A stretch of 64,000 nucleotides of DNA from Photobacterium marinum (GTDB lineage: Bacteria; Pseudomonadota; Gammaproteobacteria; Enterobacterales; Vibrionaceae): assembly GCF_000331515.1 (NCBI RefSeq), contig NZ_AMZO01000002.1:1-64000 (forward strand). The letters run 5' to 3'. The position numbers and the translations under genes are program-made. Within the stretch, counting starts at the first letter, position 1. Each line of letters begins with the position of its first letter. Positions 36,792 to 46,948 of the stretch are shown here, piece after piece. A model generated the notes under the pieces. The model saw only the letters and a list, made by a program, of their open reading frames with translations. It searched no databases and was not told the origin of the DNA.

Positions 36792-38378
36792 CTAGAGAGG
36801 CTTTATTTGAGGTGATAAATGTTCGCAAACATGACGGGCAAAGCCGCTGCCGGCCTCATTGTAGATGTTGAAAGCGGCATCAACCCCCATTTCATTCAGC
36901 AGATCCACATCATCACTGTATTTCGCAATAGCTGCGATTTTACCTTGGTAATTGCGTTCGCGGATTTGTTCAAGTGCAAAGCTGTTGGCCTGGCTGTGTG
37001 GCATCGCCAGCAAAATGAGCTCGGTATTGTGGCGGGAGATGACTCTAGCCCAAAAGTCGGGGTCAGTTGCATCGCCATGAATCACGTTACGTCCTTCATC
37101 GCGATGGCCTTGTACTGAGTCTTCACGGGTTTCAATACCGATAACTTGTTGGCCATAGCGTTGAACCAGTTCGTCATAGGCTCCGGTACCGATACGTCCC
37201 ATCCCGAGGATCATGATCTTCTTGTCACCAAGGTCGATAAGACGATCGCCTGCGTTCAGTTTTTCCGGTTCATATTCTTTGAGCCATTTTGAGGCATCTT
37301 TATAGATGCGGTGACTGATACTGTTCAGCGGCGCAGCAAGCAGGAAGGAAATGGAAACCGCAATAGCGATGGCAACCAGGAAGCTGCCCGGCAGAAGCCC
37401 CATGTTGTAGGCCAAACCGCTCACAATTAGGCCGAATTCACTGTAGTTGAACAGAGTCAGGGTCCCCAGTAGTGAAGTACGGACCCGGAACCGGAAAAGG
37501 TTGAAGATAACGTAGTAGAGCACGCCTTTGATCGGCAGCAGCAGAATAAAGACCATGGCCATGAGGAAGCCGTTAACGGTTGGTTCTTCTGACAAGCCGA
37601 TGTTGAGGAAAAAACAAACTAACAGTAGTTCTTTCAGGTTGAATAAAGATTTGGATAACTCTGAAGCTTTCGGGTGAGCTGCCAGCATCATCCCCATAAT
37701 CAGAGCCCCCAGGTCAGCTTTCATGCCAACGGCTTCAAATAAACCGGCTCCGGCGACCAGCGCCAGGAAGATACCGTACAATACCAGCATTTCACCGTGA
37801 CCGGCCCGATCAAGGATCTTAAACAGAGAAGGGCGTAGCAACGGCAGGGCAAACAATCCCAGAGCGGTAATTTCAGGAATTTTTCCGGTAGAAACCGTCA
37901 GGAAAATTACCGCAAAGACATCCTGCATTACCAGAATACCGATTGCCAGTGTGCCGTAGGTGGCATTCAGTTCACCTTTCTCCTGTAGTGCTTTGATGGC
38001 AAATACGGTGCTGGAGAAGGAGAGTGCAAAGGCCAGCAGAGCAAGCTGCATGATATCGAGTTCAACCAGCATACCAATGCCCAGCTGTTTAAGCGCAAGC
38101 AGTATCAGGGTGAATAAACCGGTTGAAAGCAAATTGTGCAAGGTTGCACCGCCCCAGATTTCTTTGGCGAGCAAGGTTTTTACATCGAGCTTCAGTCCGA
38201 TCGAGAACAGCAATAGGGTGACCCCTAAATCTGCCAGTGACGTTAGGACTTCTGTGGAATGATAGCCAGCGCTATTGAGAGCAAAGCCGGCAATCAGAAA
38301 TCCCACTAGCGGTGGGAGCTTACACCTGAGTGCAATGAAGCCTGCCAGAAAGGCGGCAATAATATAAACAAGTTCCAT
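36792..38378 (-). CDS. Monovalent cation:proton antiporter (CPA2/Kef family) with TrkA-N domain
   Basis: The 528-residue inner-membrane protein has about 12 hydrophobic segments (residues 1-355), with the CPA2 features LPPLVGFLIAGF and GLKLD in the first helices and NIGLSEEP later, then a cytosolic Rossmann RCK domain starting IMILGMGRIGTGAYDEL near residue 396. This is the Kef/YbaL layout: a potassium or sodium/proton antiporter gated by nucleotide. No ancillary KefF/KefG-type gene is adjacent. Substrate ion is unknown. It stands between nagC and asnB. Confidence 0.88.
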   Translation of the reverse strand: MELVYIIAAFLAGFIALRCKLPPLVGFLIAGFALNSAGYHSTEVLTSLADLGVTLLLFSIGLKLDVKTLLAKEIWGGATLHNLLSTGLFTLILLALKQLGIGMLVELDIMQLALLAFALSFSSTVFAIKALQEKGELNATYGTLAIGILVMQDVFAVIFLTVSTGKIPEITALGLFALPLLRPSLFKILDRAGHGEMLVLYGIFLALVAGAGLFEAVGMKADLGALIMGMMLAAHPKASELSKSLFNLKELLLVCFFLNIGLSEEPTVNGFLMAMVFILLLPIKGVLYYVIFNLFRFRVRTSLLGTLTLFNYSEFGLIVSGLAYNMGLLPGSFLVAIAIAVSISFLLAAPLNSISHRIYKDASKWLKEYEPEKLNAGDRLIDLGDKKIMILGMGRIGTGAYDELVQRYGQQVIGIETREDSVQGHRDEGRNVIHGDATDPDFWARVISRHNTELILLAMPHSQANSFALEQIRERNYQGKIAAIAKYSDDVDLLNEMGVDAAFNIYNEAGSGFARHVCEHLSPQIKPL

Positions 38379-38450
38379 AATGAGCTTAGCAATCCTTTCT
38401 TATGGTCTTGGTGGGATGCTGGTACAGCAGTTATTGTTGCAATATAACAC

Positions 38451-38483
38451 AAGGGGCATGTATCTGTCTGATACATGCCCCTT
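38451..38483. repeat. Perfect 14-bp inverted repeat between nagC and the Kef-type gene
   Basis: AAGGGGCATGTATC (38451-38464) and its exact complement (38470-38483) flank a TGTCT spacer. There is no T run on either side. It could end nagC transcripts with Rho help or be a protein-binding or processing site. Confidence 0.75.
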
Positions 38484-38558
38484 GGCGCTATTCTGAGTAA
38501 GCCTGATTAACTATTCGTGACGATCTCTTCCATCTTCATCTGAGTGCAGTCTGACACC

Positions 38559-39773
38559 TTAATCTTCCAGTAAACGTTGTAGAAGAACGCCGTTAAGCAT
38601 CGCACGTTTGATCATTGAGAAGGCGCCAATCGTCGGTTGGTTATAAAGTTCTGATTCAACAATGGGTAAATCTTTGTTGAATGTAGACAGAGATTGAGTC
38701 TCAATGCAGCGACGAATAGCCGGGAACACGACATCTTTGGCTTGGGTGATATCGCCTGCAATTACAATCTTTTGCGGGTTAAACAGATTGATGGTCATTG
38801 CTAGTGCTTTACCAAGTTGATTACCGACTTTGATCAATGCCTGGCTGGCAAGCTCATCACCTTTGTTTGCAGCTTCACAAATAGCAGGCATTGTTACGTC
38901 TTCAAGTTCTTGTAGGCTGCTTTGGTAACCTTGATCCAGTAGCTTCTGAACGTGAGTAATAATAGCCGGATTAGAAGCAACAGTTTCAAGACAACCGAAG
39001 TTGCCACACTGGCATTTATCACCCAAAGGATCGATTTGGATGTGACCAATTTCACCGACGTTACGGTTATGGCCAAGGAATACCTGTCCGTTAACGATAA
39101 TACCGGCACCGGTACCGTGATGGACACTGACCAGGATAGAGTCAACACAGTCCTGGCTGGCACCAAAATAATGTTCAGCCAAAGCTAAGCCACGAATGTC
39201 ATTACCGACAAAGCAGGAAACGCCAAACTTCTCACTGATGATTTCAGAAAGCGGGAATCGGTCAACTGAAATATGCGGCATGTATTCGATAATGCCATTT
39301 TCAGGGTCAATCAGGCCCGGCAGGGTAATACCAAATGCAACCAGTTCGCGCATGACTCCCTGGTTTTCACCAATAAACTGGCGAATGTGGTTAAGTAACC
39401 CGTCGGTCAACTCTTGTTGATTGGTATAGATAAATTGATGTGCTGTACCGGCAAGGTGTTTGCCGCTCAGATCAAATAAAGAAAGCTCAATGTAATCACG
39501 TCCAAGGCGGATCGCAATTGAGTGGAATGGGGCTGACTCTGTGGTCAGCGAGATAGCACGTCGACCACCGGTCGATGCTTGCTGCGCGACCTCTTTGATC
39601 AGGCCGCGCTCAAGCAATTGGCGGGTGATTTTAGTAACACTTGCTGGGGCCAGCTGACTGACATCAGCAACCTGAATGCGTGATATAGGGCCTTGCAAGT
39701 CAATGAGTCTGTAAACAGCTGCACTGTTCAGCTGCTTTACCAGATCGACATTACCAATTTGTCCGCCTGTCAT
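38559..39773 (-). CDS. nagC: N-acetylglucosamine repressor NagC (ROK family)
   Basis: The 404-residue regulator begins MTGGQIGNVDLVKQLNS and has an N-terminal winged helix (RIQVADVSQLAPASVTKITRQLLERGLI) followed by a ROK domain with the zinc motif CQCGNFGCLE and sugar-binding VGEIGH. In E. coli NagC is released from DNA by GlcNAc-6-phosphate. It is the third gene of nagB-nagA-nagC, 2 nt after nagA, and probably controls both this operon and the divergent nagE. Confidence 0.95.
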   Translation of the reverse strand: MTGGQIGNVDLVKQLNSAAVYRLIDLQGPISRIQVADVSQLAPASVTKITRQLLERGLIKEVAQQASTGGRRAISLTTESAPFHSIAIRLGRDYIELSLFDLSGKHLAGTAHQFIYTNQQELTDGLLNHIRQFIGENQGVMRELVAFGITLPGLIDPENGIIEYMPHISVDRFPLSEIISEKFGVSCFVGNDIRGLALAEHYFGASQDCVDSILVSVHHGTGAGIIVNGQVFLGHNRNVGEIGHIQIDPLGDKCQCGNFGCLETVASNPAIITHVQKLLDQGYQSSLQELEDVTMPAICEAANKGDELASQALIKVGNQLGKALAMTINLFNPQKIVIAGDITQAKDVVFPAIRRCIETQSLSTFNKDLPIVESELYNQPTIGAFSMIKRAMLNGVLLQRLLED

Positions 39774-39775
39774 AG

Positions 39776-40912
39776 TTAGTTCTGCTCGTATTCACCGTTA
39801 ACAACAGTCGCCCGAACGTTGAAGTCACGATCAAAAATAGCCAGGTTAGCAACCATACCTTTTTTGATAGCTCCCAGTTTGTTGTCCACACTGATTGCTC
39901 GAGCGGGATATAGGGTAGCCATACGAATCGCTTCGTCCAGGGCGATACCTGCATGTTCGACGCTGTTCTGAACTGCTTCGATCATTGTCAGCGCCGAACC
40001 ACCGAGTGTGCCGTTTTCATCAACACACTTTCCATCACGGTAATATACTTTCTTGCCGACAAAAATAAAGTGATCAATGTCTGCTCCTGCTGGCGCAGTT
40101 GCGTCGGTCACTAAAATAAGTTTATCGCCCTTCAGGCGGTGAGCGATGCGGATGTTGGCATAATCGACGTGGAAACCATCGGCAATGACGCCGGTGTAAA
40201 CTTCCGGTGTGTCGTAGATTGCACCGACAACGCCTGGTTCACGCCCTGCGATTGGTGTCATTGCGTTGAACAGGTGGGTAGCAAAGGTCATACCGGCAGC
40301 GAAGCCTTTACGAGTTTCTGCATAAGTAGCATTTGTATGACCGGCAGAGACAACAATACCCGCATCAACCAGCTGCTCAATATGTTCATGCCGGTTCTGT
40401 TCAGGTGCCATGGTTACTTTGGTTACCACATCGGCATTATCACAGATGTATTGGATCATATCGTCGTCAGAACGGCGGATGTGATCCACACAGTGAATAC
40501 CTTTTTTCATGACGCTAAGGTAAGGGCCTTCCAGGTGCAGGCCAAGAGTGTGGTTCTGGTAACGACTCTGATACTCTCGTTCTGCTGTGATAGCTGCTTT
40601 CATATCCTCATCAGATGAGGTGATCAGCGTTGGCAGGAAGCTTGTGCAACCTGATTTAAGGTTTGCCCTGTGCATGGTATGCAGGCTATCAGCGTTAATT
40701 TGGTCGTTAAACATAACGCCGCCACAGCCATTCAGTTGCAGGTCGATGAAGCCTGGTGTCAGGTTAGCCTCTTCAAGATCCAGGGTTTTAATGTCTTGCG
40801 GTAGCTCTGCGATGGGGCAAACAGCGTGAATGTTCACGCCGTTAATAATAACGGCGTGGTTATTCAGCACATCGCTACCGGTGAATATGCGGCAGTTGGT
40901 AAGCGCGTACAT
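39776..40912 (-). CDS. nagA: N-acetylglucosamine-6-phosphate deacetylase
   Basis: The 378-residue amidohydrolase converts GlcNAc-6-P to GlcN-6-P and acetate. Visible motifs are [23 protein letters not shown] with the metal-binding Glu, SAGHTNATY with a metal His, THLFNAM and VTDATAPAG with the catalytic Asp. A TTG two codons upstream is in frame; ATG at 40912 with AGGA seven bases away is preferred. The gene lies 14 nt after nagB and 2 nt before nagC. Confidence 0.96.
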   Translation of the reverse strand: MYALTNCRIFTGSDVLNNHAVIINGVNIHAVCPIAELPQDIKTLDLEEANLTPGFIDLQLNGCGGVMFNDQINADSLHTMHRANLKSGCTSFLPTLITSSDEDMKAAITAEREYQSRYQNHTLGLHLEGPYLSVMKKGIHCVDHIRRSDDDMIQYICDNADVVTKVTMAPEQNRHEHIEQLVDAGIVVSAGHTNATYAETRKGFAAGMTFATHLFNAMTPIAGREPGVVGAIYDTPEVYTGVIADGFHVDYANIRIAHRLKGDKLILVTDATAPAGADIDHFIFVGKKVYYRDGKCVDENGTLGGSALTMIEAVQNSVEHAGIALDEAIRMATLYPARAISVDNKLGAIKKGMVANLAIFDRDFNVRATVVNGEYEQN

Positions 40913-40926
40913 GAACAAGTCCTTTG

Positions 40927-41727
40927 TTAAAGATGTTTAATATTTTCTGCTTCGAGCTCTTTGAAGTATTTAACTGTTTTTACTTTCAATTCCTGAGTCG
41001 CGGGCTCGTCACAGACAATCAGTGATTTAGGATGAATTTGCAGGGCGGAAACCGTCCACAGGTGGTTGACTGAACCTTCTACTGCAGCTTCTAGTGCTAG
41101 CGCTTTGTTGTGACCGGTAACCAGAATCATGATCTCTTCAGAATCAAGCAGAGTGCCTACACCAATTGTCAGTGCGTATTTAGGTACTTGGTTGATATCG
41201 TTATCGAAAAATCGAGAATTAGCAATACGTGTATCTTCTGTCAGCGTCTTAATACGGGTGCGAGATGCCAGAGATGAGGCTGGTTCATTGAAGGCAATGT
41301 GACCATCGTTGCCTACGCCGCCCATGAATAGGTTAATTTTGCCATAAGATTTAATCTTTTCTTCGTAACGCTGGCATTCTGCTTCGTGATCTAGCGTATT
41401 GCCATTGAGCAGATTGATATTTCCTTCTTGAATATCAATATGGTTGAAGAAGTTGTTGTACATGAAACTACGGTAGGATTCTGGGTGATCGGATGGAATT
41501 CCGATATATTCATCCATGTTGAAAGTAACAACGTGTTTAAAACTTACTTCACCTGCTTCATAAAGTTCGATTAAGCGTTTGTATGTTGCCAATGGAGTAC
41601 CACCAGTTGGCAGACCAAGGACAAAAGGACGCTCTGCTGTAGGCTGAAATTTATTAATACGATCAGCAATATAGCGAGCAGACCACAAACCGACATCTCT
41701 TGCATTATTCAGTGGGATAAGTCTCAC
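40927..41727 (-). CDS. nagB: Glucosamine-6-phosphate deaminase
   Basis: Converts glucosamine-6-P to fructose-6-P and ammonia. The 266-residue protein is the same length as E. coli NagB and shows [22 protein letters not shown] with the catalytic Asp, and [20 protein letters not shown]. The start is GTG 41727 (RLIPL next), with GAGGTG five bases upstream; a TTG at 41745 overlaps the ribosome site and is rejected. First gene of nagB-nagA-nagC, divergent from nagE. Confidence 0.96.
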   Translation of the reverse strand: MRLIPLNNARDVGLWSARYIADRINKFQPTAERPFVLGLPTGGTPLATYKRLIELYEAGEVSFKHVVTFNMDEYIGIPSDHPESYRSFMYNNFFNHIDIQEGNINLLNGNTLDHEAECQRYEEKIKSYGKINLFMGGVGNDGHIAFNEPASSLASRTRIKTLTEDTRIANSRFFDNDINQVPKYALTIGVGTLLDSEEIMILVTGHNKALALEAAVEGSVNHLWTVSALQIHPKSLIVCDEPATQELKVKTVKYFKELEAENIKHL

Positions 41728-41848
41728 GGTTACACCTCGTTTCAAGAAAAAATAACAATAGAATAATAGCGTATTACAACTCTTGTTTTGGATAATAAAA
41801 TAAGTTTTATGATCGAGCTAGCAAAATCGCTCCGTCATCGTTCATCCG

Positions 41849-41864
41849 GGTGATAATGATCACA
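41849..41864. promoter_or_regulatory. Candidate CRP site in the nagB-nagE intergenic region
   Basis: GGTGATAATGATCACA fits TGTGA-N6-TCACA with one mismatch. It lies midway between the divergent genes, as at E. coli nagB/nagE. NagC operators are expected in the AT-rich flanks but could not be defined. Confidence 0.5.
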
Positions 41865-41987
41865 AAAGATGAGAGTTTAATTTGCGGGGCGAATTTAAAC
41901 TCTTAAACTGCATATTACTTAATCGGGTAACTAAAATAAGTTATCTGTTTCGAATCTAAGATAAGAAAACCATAGGGGGAACTAAGG

Positions 41988-43481
41988 GTGAACATTCTTG
42001 GATATTTTCAAAAAGTAGGTAAGGCGTTGATGGTGCCAGTCGCCACGCTGCCTGCCGCAGCAATTCTTATGGGTGTCGGTTACTGGCTCGATCCAACAGG
42101 CTGGGGTGCGAACAGTGCATTGGCGGCCTTCTTGATTAAAGCAGGGGCGGCCATTATTGATAATATGTCGGTACTGTTTGCTGTAGGTGTTGCTTACGGT
42201 ATGTCTAAAGATAAAGACGGTGCGGCTGCATTGTCCGGTTTTGTTGGCTTCCTGGTCGTTACAACACTGCTTGCTCCTGCAACTGTGGCTCACATTCAAG
42301 GTATTGAACTAAGTGCCGTTCCTGCTGCATTCGCTAAGATTAACAACCAGTTTGTTGGTATTCTTGTGGGTATTGTTGCAGCGGAAATTTACAACCGTTA
42401 TTCACATGTTGAGCTGCACAAAGCGTTGGCCTTCTTCTCTGGTAAGCGTCTGGTTCCTATCCTGATGTCTGTTGCCGGTATCCTGATTTCTTTTATTCTT
42501 ATGTATATCTGGCCTGCTGTATACGGCGGCTTGGTATCTTTCGGTGAAGGTATCCAGGGCTTGGGTGAAGTTGGTGCCGGTATTTACGCATTCTTCAACC
42601 GTCTTCTGATTCCTGTTGGTCTACACCATGCCCTGAACTCAGTATTCTGGTTTGACGTTGCAGGTATAAATGATCTGCCAAACTTCCTTGGTGGTCAGGC
42701 TTCTATTGATGCTGGTCTTGCAACTCCGGGTGTGACTGGTATTTACATGGGTGGTTTCTTCCCAATCATGATGTTTGGTCTGCCTGGTGCAGCACTAGCT
42801 ATGTACCACACAGCTAAGCCTCAGAACAAAGAAAAAGTTGCTTCTATCATGATCGCTGCCGGCTTTGCATCATTCTTCACTGGGGTTACAGAGCCTCTTG
42901 AGTTTGCGTTCATGTTCCTGGCTCCTGCCCTGTATGTTGTTCACGCATTGCTGACAGGTATCTCTGTATACATCGCAGCGTCAATGCAGTGGATTTCAGG
43001 CTTCGGTTTCTCTGCAGGTTTCGTAGATATGGTTCTGCAGACACGTAACCCACTGGCAACTAACTGGTACATGCTGGTTGTACAGGGGCTGGTATTCTTC
43101 GGTCTGTACTACTCAATCTTCCGTACTGTTATCATCAAGTTCAACCTGAAAACGCCAGGCCGTGAAGATGATGATGCAGAAGAAGGTGCTGTTGCTGCGG
43201 GCTCTGCTGAAACAGGTGAACTGGCTAAGCAGTACCTGAAAGCACTGGGTGGTCACGGTAACCTTGAGAATATCGATGCATGTATTACCCGTCTGCGTCT
43301 TACTCTTAAAGACAGCAGCCTGGCTGATGAGAAAACGCTGAAAGCTCTGGGTGCAATGGGTGTTGTTAAACTGGGCTCAAACAACCTTCAGGTTATTCTT
43401 GGCCCACTGGCTGAAATCGTAGCTGGTGAGATGAAGAAAATCCCGGTTTCAGAAGACCTATCTTCAGTAAAACTACCTTAA
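41988..43481 (+). CDS. nagE: PTS N-acetylglucosamine transporter, EIICB (no EIIA)
   Basis: The 497-residue protein has an EIIC membrane domain (about residues 1-385; MVPVATLPAAAIL and the GVTEPLEFAFMFLAP motif) and an EIIB domain with the phospho-cysteine in DACITRLRLTL near residue 430. The EIIA domain found at the end of E. coli NagE is missing, so phosphate must come from another IIA, probably IIA-Glc (crr), as described for Vibrio. It imports GlcNAc as GlcNAc-6-P. The start is GTG with AGGGGG upstream. Divergent from nagB. Confidence 0.95.
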   Translation: MNILGYFQKVGKALMVPVATLPAAAILMGVGYWLDPTGWGANSALAAFLIKAGAAIIDNMSVLFAVGVAYGMSKDKDGAAALSGFVGFLVVTTLLAPATVAHIQGIELSAVPAAFAKINNQFVGILVGIVAAEIYNRYSHVELHKALAFFSGKRLVPILMSVAGILISFILMYIWPAVYGGLVSFGEGIQGLGEVGAGIYAFFNRLLIPVGLHHALNSVFWFDVAGINDLPNFLGGQASIDAGLATPGVTGIYMGGFFPIMMFGLPGAALAMYHTAKPQNKEKVASIMIAAGFASFFTGVTEPLEFAFMFLAPALYVVHALLTGISVYIAASMQWISGFGFSAGFVDMVLQTRNPLATNWYMLVVQGLVFFGLYYSIFRTVIIKFNLKTPGREDDDAEEGAVAAGSAETGELAKQYLKALGGHGNLENIDACITRLRLTLKDSSLADEKTLKALGAMGVVKLGSNNLQVILGPLAEIVAGEMKKIPVSEDLSSVKLP

Positions 43482-43510
43482 TTACTTCATTGCAGTAAGT
43501 AATCCTGATT

Positions 43511-43538
43511 GTTACCGGTCCTGATAAGGGCCGGTAAC
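43511..43538 (+). other. Hairpin downstream of nagE
   Basis: GTTACCGGTCC pairs with GGGCCGGTAAC (one G-T pair) around TGATAA, 29 nt after the nagE stop. No T run follows, so it is more likely an mRNA-stabilising hairpin than a terminator. Confidence 0.6.
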
Positions 43539-43739
43539 TCCCTCACAAGACTAATACGAACTTTATCCTTTAATTAGATGCGATTATCTTTGGTAAATAA
43601 TTGCAGGTTTTACGACGTTACTGTTTGAATGGTTGTTTCTGAGTGTGCTTAATGCTGAGTACAATCAGAAGCTGCTGAGGCGGTTTCATATTTCAGGTTT
43701 TCTTTTTCCGTTGTGAAATCCTGAGTGGAATGTTGTCTA

Positions 43740-43760
43740 TTAGGTCTGCTTTTAGACCTA
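43740..43760 (+). other. Small hairpin before the nagE-glnS terminator
   Basis: TAGGTCT (43741-43747) pairs with AGACCTA (43754-43760) around GCTTTT, immediately upstream of a strong terminator. Confidence 0.5.
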
Positions 43761-43772
43761 TACTTATATTTC

Positions 43773-43797
43773 ACCCCGCAATTGCGGGGTTTTTTTA
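43773..43797 (+). terminator. Strong terminator before glnS
   Basis: ACCCCGC / GCGGGGT stem with an AATT loop and a run of seven T. Confidence 0.9.
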
Positions 43798-43896
43798 TAC
43801 ATATCGGCAAACAATGCACACTATTTGTTGAGTCGTGACCCATATTTATGGATCATAGAGAGTTCGAAAATCCTGTCAGCACACGAGGTATAATTG

Positions 43897-45561
43897 ATGA
43901 GTGAATCTGAAGCTCGTCCAACTAACTTTATCCGTCAAATTATCGATGCGGATTTAGCAAGTGGCAAACATACAAGCGTACATACCCGATTTCCGCCGGA
44001 GCCAAATGGCTACCTGCACATCGGCCATGCGAAATCAATTTGTTTGAACTTCGGTATTGCTCAGGACTATCAGGGTCAATGTAACTTACGTTTTGATGAT
44101 ACAAACCCTGAGAAAGAAGACATCGAATACGTTGAGTCTATTAAGAGCGATGTTAACTGGTTGGGCTTTGAGTGGAGCGGTGAGATTTGTTACTCATCAA
44201 ACTACTTCGACAAGCTATACGGGTTTGCTATTGAATTGATTAATAAAGGCTTAGCGTACGTTGATGAGCTAAGTCCAGAGCAAATGCGTCAGTACCGCGG
44301 TACACTTACTGAGCCTGGTAAGCCAAGCCCATACCGCGATCGCAGCGTAGAAGAAAACTTAGAGCTGTTCGATAAAATGAAGAACGGCGAAGTAGAAGAA
44401 GGCAAGATGTGTCTTCGTGCAAAAATCGACATGGCGTCACCGTTCATGGTTATGCGTGATCCGGTAATTTACCGTGTTCGTTTTGCACATCACCACCAGA
44501 CTGGTGATAAGTGGTGCATCTACCCAATGTACGACTTTACTCACTGTATTTCTGATGCACTTGAAGGCATTACGCACTCTATCTGTACATTGGAATTCAT
44601 GGACAACCGTCGTCTGTACGATTGGGTTCTGGATAACATTACGATTGATTGCCAGCCTCGTCAGTATGAATTCAGCCGTCTGAACCTAGAATACACGGTG
44701 ATGTCTAAGCGTAAGCTGAACCAGCTGGTAACAGATAACTTGGTTTCAGGCTGGGATGATCCTCGTATGCCGACTATTTCAGGTCTGCGTCGCCGTGGTT
44801 TCACGTCTGCATCTATTCGTGAGTTCTGTAAGCGTATCGGTGTTACTAAGCAGGAAAACACCATCGAGATGGGCTCTCTGGAATCTTGTATCCGAGATGA
44901 CCTGAACGAGAATGCACCTCGTGCGATGGCTGTAATGGATCCGGTTAAGATTGTTATCGAAAATTTCGATGGTGAAGCTGAGATGCTGGAAGTTGCTAAC
45001 CATCCGAACAAGCCTGAGATGGGTACCCGTCAGGTTCCGTTTACCAGTGAAATCTACATTGAGCGTGAAGACTTCCGCGAAGAAGCAAATAAGAAGTACA
45101 AGCGTCTGGTTCTGGGTAAAGAAGTTCGCCTGCGTGGTGCATACGTGGTTAAGGCTGAGCGCATCGAAAAAGATGAAGCTGGCAATATCACTACTATCTT
45201 CTGTACTTACGACAACGAAACACTGGGTAAGAACCCGGCTGATGGTCGTAAAGTTAAAGGTGTTATTCACTGGGTATCAGCTGATGCAGGTGTTTCTGCT
45301 GAGTTCCGCCTTTACGACCGTCTGTTCACAGTACCAAACCCAGGTTCAGCAGAAGATTTTGTTTCAGTGATCAACCCAGAGTCTCTGACAGTGAAGAAAG
45401 GCTTTGTTGAGCCGTCATTGGTATCTGCAGAAGCTGAGAAGGCGTTCCAGTTCGAGCGTACCGGTTACTTCTGTGCTGATAATAAAGATTCATCAGCAGA
45501 GAATCTGGTATTTAACCGCACTGTTGGTCTGCGTGATACGTGGGCTAAGATCGGCGACTAA
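43897..45561 (+). CDS. glnS: Glutaminyl-tRNA synthetase
   Basis: The 554-residue class I synthetase charges tRNA-Gln. The HIGH motif is in [14 protein letters not shown], the KMSKS-equivalent is VMSKRKL near residue 270, and the anticodon-binding beta domains follow. An N-terminal ETNFI-like [12 protein letters not shown] is standard. Start at ATG 43897 (GAGG eight bases upstream), not the adjoining TTG. Adjacent nagE and fur/fldA give the usual enteric and Vibrio order. Confidence 0.97.
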   Translation: MSESEARPTNFIRQIIDADLASGKHTSVHTRFPPEPNGYLHIGHAKSICLNFGIAQDYQGQCNLRFDDTNPEKEDIEYVESIKSDVNWLGFEWSGEICYSSNYFDKLYGFAIELINKGLAYVDELSPEQMRQYRGTLTEPGKPSPYRDRSVEENLELFDKMKNGEVEEGKMCLRAKIDMASPFMVMRDPVIYRVRFAHHHQTGDKWCIYPMYDFTHCISDALEGITHSICTLEFMDNRRLYDWVLDNITIDCQPRQYEFSRLNLEYTVMSKRKLNQLVTDNLVSGWDDPRMPTISGLRRRGFTSASIREFCKRIGVTKQENTIEMGSLESCIRDDLNENAPRAMAVMDPVKIVIENFDGEAEMLEVANHPNKPEMGTRQVPFTSEIYIEREDFREEANKKYKRLVLGKEVRLRGAYVVKAERIEKDEAGNITTIFCTYDNETLGKNPADGRKVKGVIHWVSADAGVSAEFRLYDRLFTVPNPGSAEDFVSVINPESLTVKKGFVEPSLVSAEAEKAFQFERTGYFCADNKDSSAENLVFNRTVGLRDTWAKIGD

Positions 45562-45590
45562 TCACAAATTGTGAGTAAAACCGGACTGAT

Positions 45591-45621
45591 AAAAAAGCCA
45601 GATTAATTCTGGCTTTTTTTT
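45591..45621 (+). terminator. Terminator after glnS
   Basis: 12-bp stem AAAAAAGCCAGA / TCTGGCTTTTTT with a five-base loop and a long T run. Confidence 0.93.
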
Positions 45622-45667
45622 TATGCGTGATCGTTTTCGATAAGATTATTCTTCAGTTTGGTATAAC

Positions 45668-45697
45668 AAAAAAACCAGCCATTTGGCTGGTTTTTTT
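45668..45697. terminator. Bidirectional terminator between glnS and fur
   Basis: CCAGCC / GGCTGG core extended by A/T runs on both sides, so it can serve the leftward fur transcript. Confidence 0.88.
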
Positions 45698-45755
45698 ACT
45701 TAGGGTTGAGCACCTAAGTGATAAGTCGTTAATTTGAAGGTCTGTTGTCAGTTAA

Positions 45756-46202
45756 TTATTTATTATCATGCAGACTTGGGTCTTCAGTACAGTCACCTTC
45801 CATGCAGTGACCGTATAGATACAGGCTGTGGTTTGTCAGGCGAACATTGAAGTTAGCTGCAATTTCTTTCTGGCGCTGCTCGATAATTTCATCTGAAAAC
45901 TCAATTACTTTGCCGCAATCAAGACAAACCAGATGATCGTGATGATGCTGAGTTGCCAACTCAAACACAGACTTACCGCCCTCAAAGTGGTGACGGGTAA
46001 CAATACCGGCATCATCGAACTGGTTCAGAACACGATAAACTGTCGCCAGGCCAATTTCTTCACCAATATCGATTAATTTCTTATACAAGTCTTCAGCACT
46101 AATGTGTTGGCAGTCAGGTTGTTGAAGAACTTCCAGAATCTTAAGGCGCGGAAGTGTAACTTTTAAACCTGCTTGTTTAAGTGCGTGATTATTATCTGAC
46201 AT
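45756..46202 (-). CDS. fur: Ferric uptake regulator Fur
   Basis: The 148-residue iron-dependent repressor has the winged helix (LKVTLPRLKILEVLQ, LATVYRVLNQF), the metal-site HHHDH and the CLDCGKVIEF zinc cysteines, with further cysteines in HCMEGDC. It shuts off iron uptake genes when Fe2+ is plentiful. Transcribed alone. Candidate Fur boxes in this window are before the toxin and the first porin gene, not before fur itself. Confidence 0.98.
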   Translation of the reverse strand: MSDNNHALKQAGLKVTLPRLKILEVLQQPDCQHISAEDLYKKLIDIGEEIGLATVYRVLNQFDDAGIVTRHHFEGGKSVFELATQHHHDHLVCLDCGKVIEFSDEIIEQRQKEIAANFNVRLTNHSLYLYGHCMEGDCTEDPSLHDNK

Positions 46203-46393
46203 CCGAGTTTCCTATTGGCTAGCCGCAACAACATGATGCGGTAGTCTTCTCATATAACTTCATTATAAGTGACCACAAGGTAACAATAAACCTTAAAAAA
46301 CGATGAATCTACCTGATCTGTAACTTTTCTTTATTTTGCAGGTTTGTTATAAAAATGTACAGTATGCGTGTTGTAACATAACAAGGGGAGGTT

Positions 46394-46903
46394 ATGGAGA
46401 ACCAATTTTATCGTCCGGGTTTGCTCCGTTTTGCCCTGAATATGTGGCCGCCGTTTTGGGGAGCCGGTATTAAAGTAGAGAGCATTTCTGAAGACTACCG
46501 ACGGGTAAGGTTGCGTCTGAAACTCAGGTGGTGGAACAGGAACCCTTACCGAACCCAATTCGGTGGCAGTATATTTTCTCTGACAGATCCTATTTATACA
46601 CTGATGCTTATGGGGATATTAGGGGATGAATATTATGTTTGGGATAAACAGGCTGAGATTAGTTTTATTAAGCCGGGTGATACAGATCTGACGGCTGACT
46701 TTATCTTGTCTGACGAAACTGTACAGGAAATCAAACAGGCTACCGTCAATGGCGAGAAATACTTGCCTGAGTTTATTGTTAATGTGATGAACGACAGGGG
46801 AGAGGCCGTTTCAAGAGTTCGAAGAGTGCTATATGTGAGAAAGAAGCCTCAGCACAGGCAGCAGGCATGGTTTGATGAGATTGGCGATTATGATTCAAAA
46901 TAA
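46394..46903 (+). CDS. DUF4442 hotdog-fold protein (possible thioesterase)
   Basis: The 169-residue protein has the DUF4442 pattern: FALNMWPPFWGAGIKV, RNPYRTQFGGSIFSLTDP and a strand-rich second half, which is a hotdog fold of the acyl-CoA thioesterase superfamily. NPYRTQFGG is the segment equivalent to the catalytic helix start, but the nucleophile cannot be fixed. No signal peptide. It is divergent from fur and convergent with fldA. Substrate unknown. Confidence 0.82.
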   Translation: MENQFYRPGLLRFALNMWPPFWGAGIKVESISEDYRRVRLRLKLRWWNRNPYRTQFGGSIFSLTDPIYTLMLMGILGDEYYVWDKQAEISFIKPGDTDLTADFILSDETVQEIKQATVNGEKYLPEFIVNVMNDRGEAVSRVRRVLYVRKKPQHRQQAWFDEIGDYDSK

Positions 46904-46928
46904 AAACGCGCCCTGAGGCGCGTTTTTA
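46901..46928. terminator. Bidirectional terminator between the DUF4442 gene and fldA
   Basis: Perfect 12-bp stem TAAAAACGCGCC / GGCGCGTTTTTA with a CTGA loop; it overlaps the DUF4442 stop codon. Confidence 0.92.
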
Positions 46929-46948
46929 AATGCTGAAAAAGCGAAGGA

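Larger units (their letters stand above)
43482..43896. other. 415-bp region between nagE and glnS with three hairpins
   Basis: It contains the nagE-distal hairpins at 43511 and 43740, the terminator at 43773 and, after that, about 100 bp that must hold the glnS promoter. No other gene was seen. Confidence 0.5.

Noticed and set aside
40139-40618. 159-codon open frame on the plus strand
   Set aside because: Antisense to nagA; composition is that of a reverse-strand shadow.
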